Part shown: positions 16,833 to 23,518 of the stretch, in pieces | Numbering within the stretch: the first letter of the stretch is position 1 | How the letters are laid out: the number at the start of each line of letters is the position of its first letter | Source of the DNA: a virus | Length of the DNA: 37,939 bases | Virus record (IMG/VR): IMGVR_UViG_3300027852_000101 | Coordinates: 1-37,939 of that record | Direction: 5' to 3' (one strand) | Made by a program: the position numbers and the translations under genes | The notes under the pieces: model-generated | Seen by the model: only the letters and a program-made list of their open reading frames with translations | What the model was told of the DNA's origin: nothing | The model's database searches: none

Positions 16833-17320
16833 ATTTTTCTTTCTTTGATTAATTGTATTACTGTTTTGGAGACAGTATAATTTTTAGATATTTCTAATTG
16901 AGATAATCCTTTTTTTAACAACATTCTTATTTTTGGGATATCGCTTTCTCTTAATTTAGCTCTTCCGTTCTTAGAACCTATATTGCCCTTACGGCCTAAT
17001 TTTTCAAATGAATGAACCATGTTTTCTCTATGTGTTACCCATTCTAAGTTTTCAATTCTATTATCTGACACAACTCCATTTATATGATTGATGTGGGGCT
17101 TATTGTTCGGGTTTGGGATAAAAGCCAATGCTATTAACCTATGTAGGCCAAGAGTATGTTGCTTGCATCTTTTTTGCATTTTTATCTGCTTGTACCCACC
17201 AGGATTCGGATATGCATTTAATATTCTCGGCTTCTTTCTTGCAGAAGATGAAACAACGCCACAATTAAAAATAAAATATCCAGGGAACCCTTCAATTGGC
17301 TTCACTTGTATTTGATTCAT
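16808..17320 (-). CDS. NUMOD4-HNH homing endonuclease
   Basis: 170 residues. The N-terminus (VKPIEGFPGYFIFNCGVVSS) is a NUMOD4-type DNA-binding module. It is followed by an HNH core (INHINGVVSDNRIENLEWVTHREN, about 77-100) and a C-terminal helix-turn-helix (LRESDIPKIRMLLKKGLSQLEISKNYTVSKTVI). This is the classic free-standing homing endonuclease plan. Its ATG overlaps the stop of a 33-codon ParB fragment upstream and its 3' end overlaps the ParB-methyltransferase gene, so it appears inserted into a ParB locus. Confidence 0.85.
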   Translation of the reverse strand: MNQIQVKPIEGFPGYFIFNCGVVSSSARKKPRILNAYPNPGGYKQIKMQKRCKQHTLGLHRLIALAFIPNPNNKPHINHINGVVSDNRIENLEWVTHRENMVHSFEKLGRKGNIGSKNGRAKLRESDIPKIRMLLKKGLSQLEISKNYTVSKTVIQLIKERKIWNHVLSK

Positions 17321-17418
17321 TTCTTGATCTGCTCCTTAGGATGCTTGCGCCTGTTCTTCTTGTTGAGTTTAATTTCTTTTGGGTCTAGTAACTTATCGTA
17401 TTTGCAATGGATTTTCAT
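17317..17418 (-). pseudogene. ParB N-terminal fragment cut off at the HNH gene
   Basis: 33 codons from the ATG at 17416-17418. The segment PKEIKLNKKNRRKHPKEQIKK matches the start of ParB-like domains in phage methylases ('...L.pNpkNRRKHPkeQI..La'). It stops at TGA (17317-17319), overlapping the HNH start codon (ATGA). The complete ParB-methyltransferase downstream has its own, different N-terminus. This looks like the remnant of a second ParB gene, or the original start of the methyltransferase, replaced by the endonuclease. Confidence 0.55.
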
Positions 17419-17466
17419 TTCCAAAATTCCCCCTTTTGATCTTTACAGTAATGAAATCAAAATTAA

Positions 17467-18714
17467 TTAACCCTTAATCACAGCTAATGGTTTTAGCTCA
17501 ACAACAATATCTATTAAATCTTTTTGCTCATTCATAACGATATTAATATCTTTGTATGCACCGCTTGCCTCATCCAGATTACTACTACCTCTAACAGAGT
17601 GAATAATCCCTCTTAACTTTTCTTGTTCTTTTTTAAGATCTAATTCTTTTATCGCTTTTGTTCGGCTCATTTTTCTTCCAGCTCCATGTGAACAAGACAT
17701 GAATGATTTTTCATTTCCTTTGCCACTTACAATATAGCTGCAGGTTCCTTGTGATCCAGGAACAATACCAAATTGCCCTTCTCGTGCTGATGTTGCACCC
17801 TTACGATGTACCCATAAATTTTGGCCGAAATGATTTTCTATTGCAGCATAATTATGATGTATATTAATAGCATTCTCAAACTTAACTTTCTTCTCTGTTT
17901 TGAAATATCCATAGCCACCACAATGTGCGCATTTTTTGCCTTTAAAGCCACCATCCCCTTTACATGTGACGCATGGATCTTGTATGAAAGCTTCCTTGAT
18001 TCTTTCAGCCATTAATTCCCTATTGGCTTGAGCATACTCTAAACAAAATTGCATTTCCCTTATGTACTTTCTTCCATCGTCAGAATCTATCGGGAGAAAA
18101 GCTAAGCCGTCCTCGCCCTTAAAAGGCGGTATATTGGAATGCCATTTTTTACACATTGATTGTGCTAAATTATTATAGTTCTTTGCAACCGTGTAGCCTA
18201 GGTGTCTGCTGCCTGAGTGGACCATAAACCAGATACAACCATCAGAACCTTTTTGTATTTCTATAAAGTGATTACCACCGCCTAAAGTACCCAATTGTCT
18301 CAATGCTTTATTATATTCTTGTTGACAAATTAGCATGCCAAACTCACCTACTGGCATTAACTCTAGCTCCTGCGCCTTACTGTGTGAATTGAATCCTACA
18401 GGGATCTTCTTTCTAATTAATGTCAGTATGTCTTTGAGCCTCTCGGTACTAATTTCTGTTAAATCTGTTTTGATAGCCAACATACCACATCCAATGTCTA
18501 CACCAACAGCATTAGGGATTACAACACCTTTGCAAGCGATAACCCCACCTATTGGCATCCCATAACCTTGATGTGTATCTGGCATTAATGCAACATGTTT
18601 AAAAACAAATGGCAATTTAGCTAAGTTTTCAGCCTGTGCTATCGCTCCATCCTCTGGATTCTCACACCAGCTAAAAACCGGGATTCTCATATTGGCAGTT
18701 TTAATTACCCTCAT
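17467..18714 (-). CDS. rtcB: RtcB RNA-splicing ligase with inserted zinc finger
   Basis: 415 residues from the ATG at 18714 (GAGGGG upstream; a TTG codon precedes). RtcB joins RNA 2',3'-cyclic-phosphate or 3'-phosphate ends to 5'-OH ends using GTP and Mn. Expected residues are present: Cys76 in VDIGCGM, His149 in GGGNHF, His166/His171 in HSGSRHLG, His303 in WVHRKGAT and the guanylylated His343 in CSHGAGR. Residues 248-270 carry an extra C-x2-C-x10-C-x2-C finger with Gly spacing like a DnaJ half-finger. Phage RtcB probably repairs tRNA cut by host anticodon nucleases. Confidence 0.93.
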   Translation of the reverse strand: MRVIKTANMRIPVFSWCENPEDGAIAQAENLAKLPFVFKHVALMPDTHQGYGMPIGGVIACKGVVIPNAVGVDIGCGMLAIKTDLTEISTERLKDILTLIRKKIPVGFNSHSKAQELELMPVGEFGMLICQQEYNKALRQLGTLGGGNHFIEIQKGSDGCIWFMVHSGSRHLGYTVAKNYNNLAQSMCKKWHSNIPPFKGEDGLAFLPIDSDDGRKYIREMQFCLEYAQANRELMAERIKEAFIQDPCVTCKGDGGFKGKKCAHCGGYGYFKTEKKVKFENAINIHHNYAAIENHFGQNLWVHRKGATSAREGQFGIVPGSQGTCSYIVSGKGNEKSFMSCSHGAGRKMSRTKAIKELDLKKEQEKLRGIIHSVRGSSNLDEASGAYKDINIVMNEQKDLIDIVVELKPLAVIKG

Positions 18715-18796
18715 CAAAACCCCTCACACACTCAAACCAAACTAAAAACGCGAAAGACAGCGCCATAAAAACCAAAGTGACATTTGCATTACTCAT
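18701..18796 (-). CDS. Predicted 31-residue membrane peptide
   Basis: Short frame starting MSNANVTLVFMALSFAFLVW, one hydrophobic segment flanked by polar ends. AAGGTGA lies about 6 nt before the ATG. The start overlaps the stop region of the 99-residue gene and the end overlaps the RtcB start by 14 nt, filling the gap between those genes exactly. Tight nesting and a good ribosome site favour a real gene, but its size leaves doubt. Confidence 0.4.
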   Translation of the reverse strand: MSNANVTLVFMALSFAFLVWFECVRGFDEGN

Positions 18797-19088
18797 TGAC
18801 GGTCACCTTCCCTTCTAAAAAATAATCCGTGCTGGGAACATAGATATGCTTATCTTTTGATGTGCCAAACGCTTTCTCAAACTTTCTTCTCCTGCTCAGC
18901 CATGCGTTAAAATTCCTTGTCTTTGTTTTTAAGTATGCCTTGCGATTAACCGGGTCACCATATTCGGGGTCATGAAACCTTGAGAAGTACTGCTGTTTAG
19001 AGCCAGGGAAGCACTTGAAGGTCTTATCACACCCGCATGCGCAGCTTCTTGTAACAGTTTCATAATCAATCCCCTTGTAGCTGATCAT
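18789..19088 (-). CDS. Small Cys-containing protein, unknown
   Basis: 99 residues. The N-terminus has a compact Cys cluster (RSCACGCDKTFKCFPGSKQQYFSRFHDPEYGD) that could bind zinc, like a short treble-clef finger. A basic middle (RNFNAWLSRRRKFEKAFG) suggests nucleic-acid contact. It is 5 nt downstream of the 87-residue gene. No family is recognised. Confidence 0.55.
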   Translation of the reverse strand: MISYKGIDYETVTRSCACGCDKTFKCFPGSKQQYFSRFHDPEYGDPVNRKAYLKTKTRNFNAWLSRRRKFEKAFGTSKDKHIYVPSTDYFLEGKVTVNE

Positions 19089-19093
19089 ATCCC

Positions 19094-19357
19094 CTACTTG
19101 AATTTTATTGTATCTGCCTCTTGACCAAATATCTCTTTAAAACCCATGCACCTAATTGGTTCAGAGATAACTTCATGTTGAGTAATTTTAGGAGCTTCTT
19201 CAACTACTTCAAAATCACCATCGCCTAAAAACCAATTATTAAAATCATCATAATAAAAACAAGCCTGCTTTTCATTGCCACTCACCGCCGCATCTATTAT
19301 TATGTTTTTATACTGCTTGTTATTTAATTCTATATCACATAAAATCTTAATCTTCAT
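19094..19357 (-). CDS. Small protein, unknown
   Basis: 87 residues, acidic, with alternating strands (MKIKILCDIELNNKQYKNIIIDAAV; ACFYYDDFNNWFLGDGDFEVVEEA). It precedes the Cys-cluster gene by 5 nt and belongs to the small-gene block between replication and RtcB. No motif or family recognised. Confidence 0.55.
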   Translation of the reverse strand: MKIKILCDIELNNKQYKNIIIDAAVSGNEKQACFYYDDFNNWFLGDGDFEVVEEAPKITQHEVISEPIRCMGFKEIFGQEADTIKFK

Positions 19358-19367
19358 CCCGCCCCCA

Positions 19368-19481
19368 TTATTTAAAAAATCTTAACAGCAAACTCACGAC
19401 ATATGCAAGAACTATTATTCCAACAAACAAAAACATAATAATTCCAAAAACAAAGCATGTCTCAATAATATAATCAATCAT
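19368..19481 (-). CDS. Predicted 37-residue membrane protein
   Basis: The frame starts MIDYIIETCFVFGIIMFLFV and continues as one long hydrophobic helix ending LLLRFFK. The start codon (19479-19481) overlaps the end of the 99-residue gene at 19474-19773 by 8 nt, and GGGGGAATAAGT lies upstream. It fills the gap before the 87-residue gene. A single-pass inner membrane micropeptide; role unknown. Confidence 0.45.
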   Translation of the reverse strand: MIDYIIETCFVFGIIMFLFVGIIVLAYVVSLLLRFFK

Positions 19482-19773
19482 ACTTATTCCCCCAATAAAG
19501 TGCCCAACCACATGATTCACACTCAACAGAATACTTCTCTAACTCCAAAATAGCTCCGCCCCCTACAGCATGGTTAGTAAATATTGCATATTGCTTCATA
19601 TTATACTCACTCTCAAGCGCCCTATACTTCGCTCTCTCGGCGGTTTTCAGACTCCATGTGTTTTTTAATTTACCGTAGTGATCAATCTGTTTTTTGTTTT
19701 CTTTATACTCTTCATGGTGCTTAAGCAGATACTTTTTTATGCATTGAGTTGAGAAGCAACGGGCTGTTACCAT
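19474..19773 (-). CDS. Small protein with C-terminal CxxC, unknown
   Basis: 99 residues. A Lys/Glu-rich helical N-terminal half (CIKKYLLKHHEEYKENKKQI) is followed by a middle with 'YNMKQYAIFTNHAVGGGAI' and a C-terminal 'VECESCGWALYWG' that could be half a zinc site with the N-terminal Cys residues. It overlaps the HNH-like gene by 7 nt. Unknown function. Confidence 0.55.
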   Translation of the reverse strand: MVTARCFSTQCIKKYLLKHHEEYKENKKQIDHYGKLKNTWSLKTAERAKYRALESEYNMKQYAIFTNHAVGGGAILELEKYSVECESCGWALYWGNKYD

Positions 19774-20015
19774 TCCCTTGCGCTCCCTATCTTACTGCGT
19801 TGCTTTATCCCCAGGGCATTTGTAAATTCTAACTCCGACCACTTTATTAAACCGGGAGCATGGCCTATATGGCAATTCAAGCAACACTTTTGAATATTCC
19901 TTGGATCATCCATGAGCTTGCCATATAGCTGCCTGTTCCTCTTGGTGTTGGGAAACTGATGGTGAGAGGTTAGGCAGTCGTACTGTCCGCAAATTGTGCA
20001 TTTACCGTAGTCCAT
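19767..20015 (-). CDS. Small HNH-like zinc-binding protein
   Basis: 82 residues. CTICGQYDCLTSHHQFP (6-22), DPRNIQKCCLNCHIGHAPG (37-55) and WSELEF follow the order C-x2-C ... HH ... N ... C-x2-CH of a zinc-stabilised HNH nuclease core. Unlike the two homing endonucleases here it has no additional DNA-binding module, so it may be a minimal nickase-like protein or a degenerate non-catalytic finger. It overlaps the repeat-rich gene by 14 nt. Confidence 0.5.
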   Translation of the reverse strand: MDYGKCTICGQYDCLTSHHQFPNTKRNRQLYGKLMDDPRNIQKCCLNCHIGHAPGLIKWSELEFTNALGIKQRSKIGSAREW

Positions 20016-20544
20016 TATTCTTCAACACATATTTAATAATATCAATCTGAGTTTTTCTCTCTGCGGCCCAGTCTGCGGCCCAGTCTGCGGCCCTGTCTGC
20101 GGCCCAGTCTGCGGCACTGTATGCGGCCCAGTATGCGGCCCTGTCTGCGGCACTGTATGCGGCCCAGTATGCGGCCCTGTCTGCGGCACTGTCTGCGGCC
20201 CAGTCTGCGGCCCAGTCTGCGGCCCAGTCTGCGGCCCAGTCTGCGGCACTATCAAAATTCGGATCGTCTTCAAACAAGAACAAGATTAGCATAAATAAGT
20301 CTTTTACTTCTTGGCAGTCACAACTAGTCACAGCCCTGTCAGCACACTCAAAAGCAAAAGCTCTTTTAACTTTATCCTCAAACGGAAGCATCTTGAAAAC
20401 CCACACTTTGTCTTCATCTAATACTTTTTCTAAATCAAGAAACTCAAGAAAAGTGCCTTCCCAATCGTTATAATGCTCAAGATAGTTTTTCCAGCTACCA
20501 CTACACGGGTTTAAATCTTTTAAAATTTGTTTAGTTATTTTCAT
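20002..20544 (-). CDS. Tetrapeptide-repeat protein (AA[DYE][WSR] repeats)
   Basis: 180 residues. About 90 N-terminal residues are non-repetitive (FLEFLDLEKVLDEDKVWVF ... VKDLFMLILFLFEDD). Sixteen tandem four-residue units AADW/AADS/AADR/AAYW/AAYS follow, then a short charged tail (KTQIDIIKYVLKNNGLR). The regular Ala pairs with large residues between them suggest a helical or solenoid scaffold. It overlaps the next gene upstream by 4 nt. Not assigned to a characterised family; see the DNA repeat at 20060-20251. Confidence 0.7.
   Translation of the reverse strand: MKITKQILKDLNPCSGSWKNYLEHYNDWEGTFLEFLDLEKVLDEDKVWVFKMLPFEDKVKRAFAFECADRAVTSCDCQEVKDLFMLILFLFEDDPNFDSAADWAADWAADWAADWAADSAADRAAYWAAYSAADRAAYWAAYSAADWAADRAADWAADWAAERKTQIDIIKYVLKNNGLR
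20060..20251. repeat. 16 x 12-bp tandem repeat inside coding sequence
   Basis: Sixteen contiguous 12-bp units of the form t[c/a]tgcggc[cca/cct/act]g on the plus strand. In coding sense the Ala-Ala codons are always GCC GCA. Variation is confined to GAC/TAC at the third position and TGG/AGG/AGT at the fourth; only the last unit departs. Units 5-10 form a 36-bp higher-order unit repeated twice, with its first 12-mer repeated as unit 11. This indicates recent expansion by slippage or unequal recombination. Confidence 0.9.
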
Positions 20545-20822
20545 TTCTTATTCCTTTCATCCCTATCCTTACTCACATCACACCAGAGCTTAAGGGCTTT
20601 CAAAACTTTTCCCCTTAGCTCCACACTTCTGCAATCTATTTTTTTCAGGAAACATGTAATTCTTTTCTTGAAAAGCTTTACATCTCCTGTCTCATAGTAT
20701 TCGGTTAAGAACGCTCCTGATAACTCAAGCTTCTCATCAGTAGTTAGAAAGTGCCCGTGTTGCTCTAAAGCATGGGCCACATACTGCATACTCACAATTA
20801 GACTATTTGAATTTGATACCAT
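20541..20822 (-). CDS. Small helical protein, unknown
   Basis: 93 residues, wholly helical in appearance (QYVAHALEQHGHFLTTDEKLELSGAFLTEYYET), with a basic second half. It lies 5 nt after the helicase-loader gene and overlaps the repeat protein gene by 4 nt. Its place in the replication block suggests a replication accessory role, but no motif supports this. Confidence 0.55.
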   Translation of the reverse strand: MVSNSNSLIVSMQYVAHALEQHGHFLTTDEKLELSGAFLTEYYETGDVKLFKKRITCFLKKIDCRSVELRGKVLKALKLWCDVSKDRDERNKK

Positions 20823-20827
20823 ATTGC

Positions 20828-21550
20828 CTACCTCAATGAATCAAAGTTAAAATTAATTATAGTTGATGTTTGCTTTAGTCTGTCAATAATCCTTTCAGCA
20901 TAAGTTTTTTTGAGCTGATCAGATGTTAAATTGGTTGTTATTATTGTCGGTAATTGCCTATTATATCGCTCGCTTATTATTGAATCAACTTTTGTTAACA
21001 CCCACCCTTCTGTATGTTCGGCCCCCATATCGTCTATCACTAAAAGCGTTGACTTCTTTATCTTATTTTCAAAGTCTACCCATTGATTTGAACTGACGGC
21101 TTTATAAGTAAATATGTCATCTAACAGGCTCGGCATGGACACAAAGAAACCATTATTCTCTCGTAGCCATTCAACAAGTAAAGCAATTGCAAAGGTTGTT
21201 TTCATGGTTCCAACACTGCCCTTTAAAATTAAACCCTCACCTTTTTTAACATGAGCGTTAAGGTTGTTTTTATATTCCATCACCTCATCATACTGTTTTG
21301 ATATTTTGTTAGGGATACCGTCCCGCTTTATTTTGTCGAATGTAATATTTTCATACCTCTTCAATATTCCTGCTTTTTTTATCTTTTCTTTCATCATGTC
21401 TATAAATTTAACACATGAATAATATTTATCTTGATTATAGCAATCTTCATAAGCCACGACTGGCTTCAAGCAAGCATCACAAGGTATCTGGTTCGCTGTC
21501 CCAGTCTTGTTTGGAAGGAAATCTCCCAGGTTTTTCTCTAGTTTTTCCAT
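20828..21550 (-). CDS. DnaC-like helicase loader ATPase
   Basis: 240 residues. An N-terminal Cys set (C24, C27, C37, C46) probably binds zinc. The AAA+ core has Walker A GSVGTMKT (111-118), where Met replaces the usual Gly before Lys, Walker B LLVIDDMGAE (169-178), sensor TIITTNL and an Arg-finger-like ERIIDRL. Such proteins load the host replicative helicase on the phage origin. An AGGAG site precedes the start, which lies inside the 3' end of the initiator gene (74-nt overlap). Confidence 0.85.
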   Translation of the reverse strand: MEKLEKNLGDFLPNKTGTANQIPCDACLKPVVAYEDCYNQDKYYSCVKFIDMMKEKIKKAGILKRYENITFDKIKRDGIPNKISKQYDEVMEYKNNLNAHVKKGEGLILKGSVGTMKTTFAIALLVEWLRENNGFFVSMPSLLDDIFTYKAVSSNQWVDFENKIKKSTLLVIDDMGAEHTEGWVLTKVDSIISERYNRQLPTIITTNLTSDQLKKTYAERIIDRLKQTSTIINFNFDSLR

Positions 21551-22289
21551 TATTTACTCCTTTTTTTCTATAAGGGCTTCTCAACCAATTACTAAAAGCA
21601 GCACTATAATTTTTATACTTCTTCCCATTTGCTTCTATCCAATTTTTAAAATTATCAAGCTCCTCAACCAGATCCTCCGGGGAGTTTTTATCTAACCACT
21701 TCTTTTGTGTGGGTTCTGGAGTTTTCATTTTTTCTAAAAAGAAAGCAAGCAATTCTTCCTCTCTTTCTAACACTATGCGTATAGGCTCAGAAATATTATA
21801 TATGAAATATTTCTCGACGTCCTTACTCTTACTCTTAACCTTAGTCTTAGTCTTATCCTTAGCCTTAATAGTTACCGAACTATTAGCTATGGGTTTACTA
21901 ACCCTATAAGATCCTAATAATTCTAAACAGTTACTAATGTTTTCATTTTGTGAGTATTCTGCACTAACTAACTCTTTTTCTAATAAAGAGCGTACACTAG
22001 CACAAACTTTTCTTTCAGAAGTTATATCACCATATTGAAACAATACAAATTTTGGTATGAATATCTTTTCTTCAGACACTTGATAAACTCTTGACCCGAG
22101 GTGTCTAAATATTTCTTCTAATGTTGTTTTATCACCTATATGAAAAATCATAGCATCAATGTCAATTTTATAAATTCCCGCATGATCACATTTAGAGATT
22201 AGAAATTCCCAGACAACTTTCATTTTAACCGGAAGACCCCTATACCAAGGATCATCAAATTTTCTTGAATCGAAAAACCTCTTCGCCAC
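21477..22289 (-). CDS. Replication initiator-like protein
   Basis: 270 residues from the GTG at 22287-22289 (VAKRFFDSRKFDDPWYRGLPVKMKVVWEFLISKCDHAGIYKID in two parts). This start is a common winged-helix N-terminus of phage replication proteins encoded next to DnaC-like loaders. A low-complexity Lys/Thr/Ser linker (KAKDKTKTKVKSKSKD) is followed by a C-terminal helical domain (WLRSPYRKKGV). GGGGGA lies upstream. An ATG at 22349 was not used because the frame would run through a terminator hairpin. It probably binds the origin and recruits the loader. Confidence 0.7.
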   Translation of the reverse strand: MAKRFFDSRKFDDPWYRGLPVKMKVVWEFLISKCDHAGIYKIDIDAMIFHIGDKTTLEEIFRHLGSRVYQVSEEKIFIPKFVLFQYGDITSERKVCASVRSLLEKELVSAEYSQNENISNCLELLGSYRVSKPIANSSVTIKAKDKTKTKVKSKSKDVEKYFIYNISEPIRIVLEREEELLAFFLEKMKTPEPTQKKWLDKNSPEDLVEELDNFKNWIEANGKKYKNYSAAFSNWLRSPYRKKGVNNGKTREKPGRFPSKQDWDSEPDTL

Positions 22290-22303
22290 CACTCCCCCTG
22301 TAT

Positions 22304-22338
22304 AAAAAACCCCCCAGTATGTCACAGAAACTGAGGGG
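22304..22338 (-). terminator. Leader terminator / attenuator before the replication genes
   Basis: On the minus strand a 9-bp stem (CCCCTCAGT / ACTGGGGGG, one G.U pair, 11-nt loop) is followed by TTTTTT. It lies between the promoter near 22.44 kb and the initiator GTG at 22289. Every replication and late transcript from that promoter must pass it, so it is a candidate attenuator or antitermination target. Confidence 0.7.
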
Positions 22339-22415
22339 CAATATTGCATAGCCGTTATGGCTGTTGCATTCGGTAACTGACTTAGCTTTGTGATTGTTTA
22401 TGTGACATGAAAAGC

Positions 22416-22455
22416 ATCTTACTTATAAATTTTGGAAAGTAAAGTAAAAAATGAA
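22416..22455 (-). promoter_or_regulatory. Leftward promoter of the replication/late unit
   Basis: Minus strand: -35 TTTACT (22438-22443), 16-bp spacer, weak -10 TAAGAT (22416-22421). A TATAAG at 22422-22427 is an alternative -10. The -35 lies within TTCATTTTTTACTTTACTTT (22436-22455), present identically and in the same relative orientation at the rightward promoter. The 9-mer agccgttat occurs on both sides, at 22350-22358 and 22467-22475. The element is clear; the exact -10 is uncertain. Confidence 0.5.
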
Positions 22456-22482
22456 ATTATCTTGAAAGCCGTTATAGACAAT

Positions 22483-22509
22483 AAAAAAGGGAGGTTGTTA
22501 GCCTCCCTT
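22483..22509 (-). terminator. Terminator of the leftward early operon
   Basis: Minus strand: 8-bp stem AAGGGAGG / CCTCCCTT with a 7-nt loop, followed by TTTTTTATTG. It lies 23 nt after the stop of the ribbon-helix-helix gene and closes the six-gene early operon just before the next promoter. Confidence 0.85.
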
Positions 22510-22532
22510 AAAAACCAATGCTTGCTTTATGC

Positions 22533-22700
22533 TCACTTCTTTATGAATTGCTTCATATAGTATTCAAGCACATTTGAAAATTTAACTTTCTCTTTCTTGC
22601 ACTTCTTCTCAAAAGCCTTAACGACTTCCGGGTCAAATGTGTAAGATCTCATGGCCCTGGTTTTCTTCTTCTTAATCTGATCAATCATTTTCTTAGTCAT
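22533..22700 (-). CDS. Ribbon-helix-helix DNA-binding protein
   Basis: 55 residues. After a Lys-rich start, MRSYTFDPEVVKAFEKKCKK begins a beta-strand/helix/helix pattern that continues KEKVKFSNVLEYYMKQFIKK. This fits Arc/CopG-type ribbon-helix-helix repressors, which bind operators as dimers through the strand. It is the last gene of the early operon. Candidate targets are the palindrome and repeated sites at 23759-23831 or the shared 20-mer. A good candidate for the early/late switch. Confidence 0.65.
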   Translation of the reverse strand: MTKKMIDQIKKKKTRAMRSYTFDPEVVKAFEKKCKKEKVKFSNVLEYYMKQFIKK

Positions 22701-22710
22701 TTTTACCTTC

Positions 22711-22932
22711 CTAAATTTTAATTAATCCTCTTGGATAATATAACTTCCAATTAGTAATCATAAAAGATTGCTCATCATACATTGAACAGTACTTTCTACC
22801 AAAATATTCAATTGCTTTAACTCTAGCAGCCTCAAAGTCTTTAGCTTCTATAACAGCTACACAGTCTTTATCCAATGTTTTACCACTTATAGAGTGTGTA
22901 TGGACTTGACCGAATGTTATATAGATTTTCAT
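22711..22932 (-). CDS. Small conserved phage protein, unknown
   Basis: 73 residues (MKIYITFGQVHTHSISGKTLDKDCVAVIEA in parts; ends YYPRGLIKI). The 'FGQ.H.H...GKT.DKDC.AVIEA' opening followed by 'AR..A.EYFG.KYC..Y' is a pattern I recognise from small uncharacterised phage proteins. The start overlaps the stop of the preceding 57-residue gene (ATGA). Function unknown. Confidence 0.65.
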   Translation of the reverse strand: MKIYITFGQVHTHSISGKTLDKDCVAVIEAKDFEAARVKAIEYFGRKYCSMYDEQSFMITNWKLYYPRGLIKI

Positions 22933-23102
22933 ATCTCTTTCCCTTTCTCACCTCTGAATAATAAGTAAAGCTGTAGGTTTTGGATTGCCATCTTAGCAGC
23001 CCAAATCTCCTCAATAAGATCTTCACCGTTTGCTTGTCTCTCCTCAAGTTCCGCAAGTCTGGTATACCCCTTTGCTATTTGCATACCTATTGTTTCTTTC
23101 AT
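22929..23102 (-). CDS. Small helical protein, unknown
   Basis: 57 residues, start ATG 23100-23102 preceded by GGAGGAGTA. The sequence is helical with an amphipathic pattern (MQIAKGYTRLAELEERQANGEDLIEEIWAAKMA). Its stop overlaps the next start by 4 nt. Part of the leftward early operon; likely a host-takeover or regulatory small protein, without a recognised family. Confidence 0.6.
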   Translation of the reverse strand: MKETIGMQIAKGYTRLAELEERQANGEDLIEEIWAAKMAIQNLQLYLLFRGEKGKEI

Positions 23103-23118
23103 TACTCCTCCTAATGTT

Positions 23119-23316
23119 TTATAAGTCTATTTCTTTAAATCCTGTTGAATCATAACCACAACCAATCCACTCACATATGTCAATAGCCGGGGTCTCATCA
23201 TCGACTAAAAAGAAACGGGCGCCTTTTTGAAAATTCTCCTTCTTGTGTACTTTAGGGTTAGAGTAGAATTGTAGATCACCACTCTTAAATAAAACTATTA
23301 AAACTTTCTCTTCCAT
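23119..23316 (-). CDS. Small protein, unknown
   Basis: 65 residues, alternating strand/loop pattern (KVLIVLFKSGDLQFYSNPKVH ... ARFFLVDDETPAIDICEWIG). One base separates it from the preceding stop, and GGAAGGAGATAG precedes it. Early operon member; function not recognised. Confidence 0.6.
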   Translation of the reverse strand: MEEKVLIVLFKSGDLQFYSNPKVHKKENFQKGARFFLVDDETPAIDICEWIGCGYDSTGFKEIDL

Positions 23317-23317
23317 A

Positions 23318-23509
23318 CTATCTCCTTCCTATTACCTTTAAAAAGGCAGTTGCAAGTTTGTTTCTGTCCTCATCATCCATCATAATCGGCTCATTGTCAG
23401 GCTCTTTCATCCTCTTAAACATTAGTCTCCACCAATCCAATTCATCCATTTGCTTCGGCTCTGGTTTGATTAGGTGCTGTCTGTGGGCCTCTTGGAATTT
23501 ATTAGACAT
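23318..23509 (-). CDS. Small acidic/basic mixed protein, unknown
   Basis: 63 residues with many charged residues (KFQEAHRQHLIKPEPKQMD, then WWRLMFKRMKEPDNEPIMMDDEDRN). Preceded by GGAGGCGCT and followed with one-base spacing by the next gene. Second gene of the early operon. No family recognised. Confidence 0.55.
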   Translation of the reverse strand: MSNKFQEAHRQHLIKPEPKQMDELDWWRLMFKRMKEPDNEPIMMDDEDRNKLATAFLKVIGRR

Positions 23510-23518
23510 AGCGCCTCC

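Noticed and set aside
20060-20251. Tandem repeats as a CRISPR array
   Set aside because: Units are 12 bp, contiguous and coding; there are no unique spacers and no cas genes.
20022-20273. Overlapping frame encoding PQTGPQTG-type repeats
   Set aside because: It is the alternative reading of the same 12-bp repeats inside the 180-residue gene, and has no convincing start context.
22290-22349. ATG start at 22349 for the replication initiator
   Set aside because: The frame would translate through the 22304-22338 terminator; the GTG at 22289 has a ribosome site and a family-typical N-terminus.
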